A stretch of 64,000 bases of DNA from the NCBI GenBank assembly GCA_965261065.1, contig OZ253444.1:1116001-1180000 (forward strand), written 5' to 3'. The notes beneath the pieces were generated by a model, which did no database searches, was not told the DNA's origin, and saw only the letters and a program-made list of their open reading frames with translations. Made by a program: the position numbers and the translations under genes. Origin of the DNA: JAKZVK01 sp965261065 (GTDB lineage: Bacteria > Acidobacteriota > Terriglobia > Bryobacterales > UBA6623). Of this stretch, positions 59,903-64,000 are shown in pieces. Within the stretch, counting starts at the first letter, position 1; each line of letters begins with the position of its first letter.

Positions 59903-60317
59903 TTACCTCCGTCCATTGGAATCGAGCGATTCCAGAATGGGGCACTCGCTCAGTGAGCCCTGACGCGCTGCACACTCACGGGCAAGTGTCTGGAGCACTT
60001 GCTGCATGGCCCGAAGCGAGAGGATCTTCTCGTCAATCTCCTTGATTTTTCCCCGTCGCCCTCTCGTGAACGTCCTTGCAGGTCGCGCCTGAGGTGGCGC
60101 GTAGGGAAAGCAGCTCTTTGATCTCCTTCAGAGAGAAACCGAGTTCTTGGGCGTGCTTGACAAAGCGGACGCGGCGAACGGTGTCCTCGGGGTAGAGCCG
60201 GTAATTGGAACGAGTGCGTGGGGGCTTGGGTACGATGCCCAGGCGCTCGTAGTAGCGCAAGGTCTCGATATGAACGTTGGCGCGCTTGGCTACATCGCCG
60301 ATCGTCAGGGTGGTCAT
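59903..60317 (-). pseudogene. merR: Mercury-responsive regulator MerR, frameshifted
   Basis: The N-terminal HTH (TLTIGDVAKRANVHIETLRY, YERLGIVPKPPRTRSNYRLY) is complete. Cys80 in GATCKDVHER is the first Hg ligand. A T-run (60046-60050) has one base too many. In the next frame the sequence goes on IKEIDEKILSLRAMQQVLQT, then CAARQGSLSECPILESL to a TAA at 59903. With it restored, the three Hg(II) ligands are Cys80, Cys115 and Cys125, matching the spacing of classical MerR (82, 117, 126). merTP starts ten bases after the stop. Confidence 0.88.
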
Positions 60318-60338
60318 GTTGGCTTGCTTCTAGATTCA

Positions 60339-60369
60339 GTCTAAGCCCTGTACTTAGGTACGGGGTCAA
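60339..60369 (-). promoter_or_regulatory. MerR-type promoter and operator
   Basis: On the minus strand TTGACC (60364-60369) and TTAGAC (60339-60344) are separated by 19 bases, the long spacer used by MerR-type activators. The spacer holds the dyad CCGTAC-CTAA-GTACAGG (60347-60363), which matches the classical mer operator (CCGTACnnnnGTACGG). It drives merR itself and the genes behind it; an Hg-bound MerR would untwist the spacer. Confidence 0.9.
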
Positions 60370-60533
60370 GACTTACATTGTAAAAAGTGTGGCGAGCGGC
60401 CGGCCCCAGATGTGATTTCGCGAGAGTAGAGATCGAGAGTGGCCGCAGTTCATTACAATGGCGGGTGAGGCCGCTTACCACAACGAACGTGACTCCCGGT
60501 TCTCCCTACGGAAGAGATTTTGAAGCCCTGGAG

Positions 60534-60680
60534 GTGAGCCAGGTCTACTGCCAGAAGTGCAAGCAGGCCATGCCGGTGCGAAAGCGCCTGTTGCTGGTCT
60601 TGCTCGACAAGGAAACGTTCGACTACGTCTGCACCGGGTGCGGTTCGCCCATCGGCAAGAAGGAACAGCCGTTCCGGTAG
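60534..60680 (+). CDS. Small zinc-ribbon protein
   Basis: The 48-residue frame from GTG 60534 has YCQKCKQAMPVRKRLLLVLL and YVCTGCGSPIGKK, two CxxC pairs forming a likely zinc ribbon. CTGGAGG precedes the start. It is not a known family; similar short ribbons occur next to many acidobacterial genes. A longer frame to 60387 is non-conserved. It may be cotranscribed with the exported protein gene 97 bases downstream. Confidence 0.55.
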   Translation: MSQVYCQKCKQAMPVRKRLLLVLLDKETFDYVCTGCGSPIGKKEQPFR

Positions 60681-60777
60681 GGCTTGCGCAATGACCCCCG
60701 ATTGAGCCGGGTGTGGCGGGCCGAACATCCTCTCCATTCGCGATGCCTCGCTGACTGGGATAATCAGACGGCGAAGC

Positions 60778-63715
60778 ATGGACTCTCCCAAAGCGTTTCT
60801 TGTCGCCGCACTCTTCCTCGTTTGCCTCGCCGTACTTGTCGTTCTTTCGCCGTCGCCGCCGAAAGTGGCTGCTGCCGATGCGGCGCCGAACTCCGCGGCT
60901 TACGCTCGCCCAACAGTCTCTTCCCTACCGCTCTATTTCGTCGAGAACCTCGGCCAACTCCCCGCGCCCGTGGCGTACGTTGTAGAAGGGCGCGACAAGA
61001 CCGTCCTGTTCGACGCACACGGCCTGACGTACGTCATCGCGCCGTCCGACGAGAGCCCCTCAGCCAGTCCACAGCCGGCGTCGTGGCCGTCCTCTGCCCC
61101 GGCGCGGCCTACAGCAGACCGCTGGGCGGTGAGGGTGGAGTTCATCGATGCGAAGCCGGGAGTCCGCCCGATCGGGCGGAAGCCCGCCGAGGCGGTCTTC
61201 AGCTACTTCGCCGGCCCGCGTGACAACTGGGCCACGGGCGCGTCCGCGTATGCAGAGATCCTGTACCAGGATTTGTGGCCCGGAATTGATTTGGTATACG
61301 CCGCCTCCGGGTCGCGGCTCAAGTACACTTTCGTCGTCGAACCTGGCGCGGACCCCGGCCGCATACGGCTGGCCTACGAAGGCGCCGTTGTCGAGATCGA
61401 TCACACAGGGCGGCTACGTGTTGCGACCCCCTCCGGGAGCTTCTACGACGAGAGGCCCGTCGCCCAACAAAACGTTGCCGGACGCGACCTCGATATACCG
61501 GTGTCCTACGAACTCTTGGCCACCGAACAGGACAGGACAGTTTACTCCTTCCAGGTCGGTGAACACGACTCGGCGGTGCCTCTCGTCATCGACCCGTCGG
61601 TCTTTGTGTACTCCGGATACATCAACCCGGCGGAGTCGAGCGACCGGGTGGGCATCGCCCTGGACGGCGAGGGCAATGTCTACATCGTGGGAGGCACATC
61701 GGCGCTGGGGTTCCTGCCGCCCCTCGTCCCAGGGCCTGTCGGTGGGGTCGGCACGACCGACGCTTTCGTGGCCAAGGTGAGCGCTGACGGCAGCACTCTC
61801 CTTGCCCTGAGCCGGCTTGGAGGGTCGATGAACGACCGCGCCCAGGATATCTCCGTGGACGCCGACGGGAACGTCTACATAACGGGGACCACCGACTCAC
61901 CTGACTTTCCCGTTGCCGTCGGCCCCGATCTGAGTTATAACGGCGGCTTCCGCGATGCTTTTGTGGCCAAGTTGAACTCGGATCTGACGGCGCTGACCTA
62001 CTCAGGCTTCGTCGGCGGCAGCGAGGTCGACGACGGCATCGCGATCGCCGTCGACGCCCAACATGCGGTGTACATCACCGGCGAGACCCGCTCACCCGAG
62101 GACAGTTTTCCCGTTCTCGTGGGGCCTGACCTGACCCATAACCAGAGCTCCGACGCCTTTCTGGTGAAAGTCAACCCCGAAGGTACCGGGCTAACCTTCG
62201 CCGGCTACGTCGGCGGCGATTCACGAGAGTTCGGCCTCGATGTCGCGGTGGATGCACAGGGCGCTGCCTATATCGTGGGTCAGACGTTTTCCGTCGACGG
62301 CGCCTTTCCCCGTATTGTTGGTCCGGACTTGACGTTCAACGGAGGACCAGAAGACGCTTTCGTTTCGAAGGTAAGCCCGGACGGTTCCGCCCTGGAGTAT
62401 TCGGGATACATCGGAGGTGCAAGCTCGGATGTCGCGCATGCGGTTCGCGTGGACAGCCTGGGTCGCGCTTATGTGGCAGGGAGCACGTTTTCCACCGAGG
62501 AAACCTTCCCGGTGGCGGTAGGCCCCAACCTGGTGCTGACCGCTGCTGACGACGCGTTCGTGGCAAGAGTCGCCGCCGATGGCTCGGCACTCGATTTCGC
62601 GGGCTACATCGGCGGTTTCGGCAGCGATGTCGCAACGGGCATCGCCCTCGACCACGCCGGAGACATCTACCTCACGGGGTTCACTCGATCGGGCGAGACG
62701 GGTCCTCCGGGCGAGGTGGGTTTTCCCGTCGCGGTGGGCCCCGACCTGACGTTCAATGGTGGCGCGGAAGATGCTTTTCTGGCCAAGGTGCATCGCGACG
62801 GCTCGGGATTGATCCAGGCGGGCTACATCGGCGGCTTCGAAGCCGATCGGGGATGGGACGTTGCGGTCGACGGCGACGGCAACGCCTATGTCGCGGGCCT
62901 CACGTTTTCAAGGGAGGTCGACGGCTTCCCGCTGCTGATCGGGCCGGACCTGACGTTCAACGAAACGCTGCCCCCCGGAGCGAACGCGTTCGTGTCGAAG
63001 ATCTCCACCGAGATCCCGATGCGCGACGTCGAGGTCACCGAACACGGGGTCACCAACGCGGCCAGCGGGGTGCAGTTTACCGACCCGCTGCATCCGACCA
63101 CACCGGGATCGATCGTCTCGATTTTCGGACGATTCGCCTGGGAATCGGCCAATGCGGCCGCGGTTCCCCTGCCGAACGAGTTGGCCGGCGTGCTCGTGAC
63201 CTTCAACGGCATGCCCGCATCCCTGTTTGCGGTGATTCGCGGCGAAGACTTCGGCCTGCCTTTTGATCAAATCAACGCCCAAATGCCTTGGGGTGTCGAC
63301 ACGGCGAGCGGCCTCGTCACCGTGGTCGTGACGCATGACGGAGAATCATCGTTGCCCCGCGAGGTACAGGTGGCCCCAGTGTCGCCGGGCATCTTCACGT
63401 TCGAGTTCGGCACCGGCCCCCGTCGGCGGTGCGATCGTCATCTTCGCGAATGGATTGGGCGAGGTCGATGTGCCGATCGTCGACGGCGAAGCCGGCCTGC
63501 GGCAAGTCACCGGCGAAGTGAAGGTCCTCATCGGCGGCGTCGAGGCGCAAATCATCGGCGCGGTCCTTCATGCGACGCTGGTAGCGTTGAACCAAGTCAA
63601 CGCGTTTGTACCGGGCGTCGAGCCGGGGGATCAAGTGTCGATCCAGATCGAAGTAAACGGCGTCCTCAGCCGGCCGGACGTCTTCATCGCGGTGCGCGAG
63701 GCAACCGAGCCGTGA
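60778..63715 (+). pseudogene. Exported SBBP-repeat protein with TIGR03437 domain, frameshifted near 3' end
   Basis: The protein of about 980 residues has a signal/membrane segment (FLVAALFLVCLAVLVVLSPS). Its N-terminal domain of the DUF7948 type (LYFVENLGQLPAPVAYV to about residue 280) precedes seven or more SBBP beta-propeller repeats. In these, GPDLTFNGGPEDAFVSKVSP and GYIGGASSDVAHAVRVDSLG patterns recur to about 790. The C-terminal TIGR03437 domain begins GVTNAASGVQFTDPLHPTTP. At the C5 run (63417-63421) the frame breaks after FEFGTG and resumes as PVGGAIVIFANGLGEV in the next frame, ending at 63715. The frame before the break runs on unrelated to 63756. An adhesion or surface role is likely. 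Confidence 0.87.
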
Positions 63716-63727
63716 CCGTAAGGGACC
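63702..63727 (+). repeat. REP-like repeat (AACCGAGCCGTGACCG type), copy 3
   Basis: CAACCGAGCCGTGACCG, then TAAGGGACCG, spans the stop codon of the SBBP gene: the last codons ATEP-stop are read from the repeat. A diverged relative lies at 63868-63894 (AAACCGAGCCCCGAACG). Its inverted AACCGAG arm (CTCGGTT, 63904-63910) could form a hairpin. Confidence 0.6.
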
Positions 63728-64000
63728 GTGAAAGAATACTGGGGCCACTGGGTTGAACAGTTAGGCACCGTTAGGCTCGAAGCGAAAGCCGCGGGCAGCG
63801 GTCATCGTCGTCACGCCTGCCACCATCGCCGAAGTTCTCGGCGCGCATCCGCCCGAATCTAACTAAGAAACCGAGCCCCGAACGCAAGTGAGGGGTAAAT
63901 CCGCTCGGTTCGGCAAGCAACCGCGGACCTTCTGCCGCAGCACCAAAGATCTCAAACGCCTCCTGCCGGGGCTCCAGATCAGTTGTGACTTTCTGGTAGT
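63728..64000. other. Terminal non-coding stretch
   Basis: No gene start or conserved frame is visible in the last 270 bases apart from the diverged repeat and its hairpin arm at 63868-63910. A gene could begin beyond the window. Confidence 0.4.

Overview
The window looks like chromosomal DNA from a GC-rich, Gram-negative-type soil bacterium, most plausibly an Acidobacteriota member of the Solibacter/Bryobacter kind. The strongest pointer is the last gene: an exported protein with SBBP propeller repeats and the C-terminal domain known as TIGR03437, a combination typical of that lineage. Multiplied Tat-exported paralogues, many insertion sequences and several palindromic or REP-like intergenic repeats fit the same picture. 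The assignment is inference; no rRNA or intact tRNA gene is present. At least six apparent one-base frameshifts suggest either uncorrected assembly indels or real gene decay.

Layout. 1-489 (minus) is the 5' part of sufB. 896-3765 is a pyrimidine operon, pyrR-pyrB-pyrC. 3922-9077 holds three tandem copies of a Tat-exported SelA-like PLP enzyme with an extra C-terminal beta domain; copies B and C have been fused by recombination. 9157-15480 has two near-identical IS481-type elements around an RNA methyltransferase, a SAM methyltransferase, a glycine-zipper protein and a small protein. 15561-21627 carries a NagB-like protein, a DUF2335 pair, a frameshifted sugar isomerase, DoxX, rsmD and recG. 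21722-22382 is an ORF-less group IIC intron. 22646-31064 has a TPR protein with an acidic tail, an aminotransferase, an IS4-type remnant, bcp, a SRPBCC protein, the ispF-ispD-PIN/TRAM group and a double cupin. 31169-35378 is a four-gene glycosyltransferase cluster, followed by cobA-hemD and fumC.

38417-47828 is IS-rich: two inverted ISKra4-type copies, one IS1595-type element and a possible MITE surround two HicB-like genes, acnA and a CPBP protease. The second ISKra4 copy sits in an open frame joining the protease to a decaying histidine kinase. 49350-53060 is repeat-rich and contains a membrane protein and an ISAzo13-type element. 53064-58587 holds a SprT-like metallopeptidase, fabH, an amidohydrolase, a VapBC-type pair and an exported CocE-type hydrolase. 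58666-60369 is a compact mercury operon (merR, a merT-merP fusion, a DF-family protein and a thioredoxin-like protein) under a textbook MerR promoter but without merA. The window ends in the SBBP/TIGR03437 gene.

The most unusual signals are: (i) the B/C recombination junction, where an alternative overlapping frame recreates a twin-arginine signal; (ii) a 20-bp perfect palindrome that carries both IS481 copies exactly at its centre with a GCATGC duplication, and has the group IIC intron three bases from another copy; and (iii) the merA-less mercury operon.
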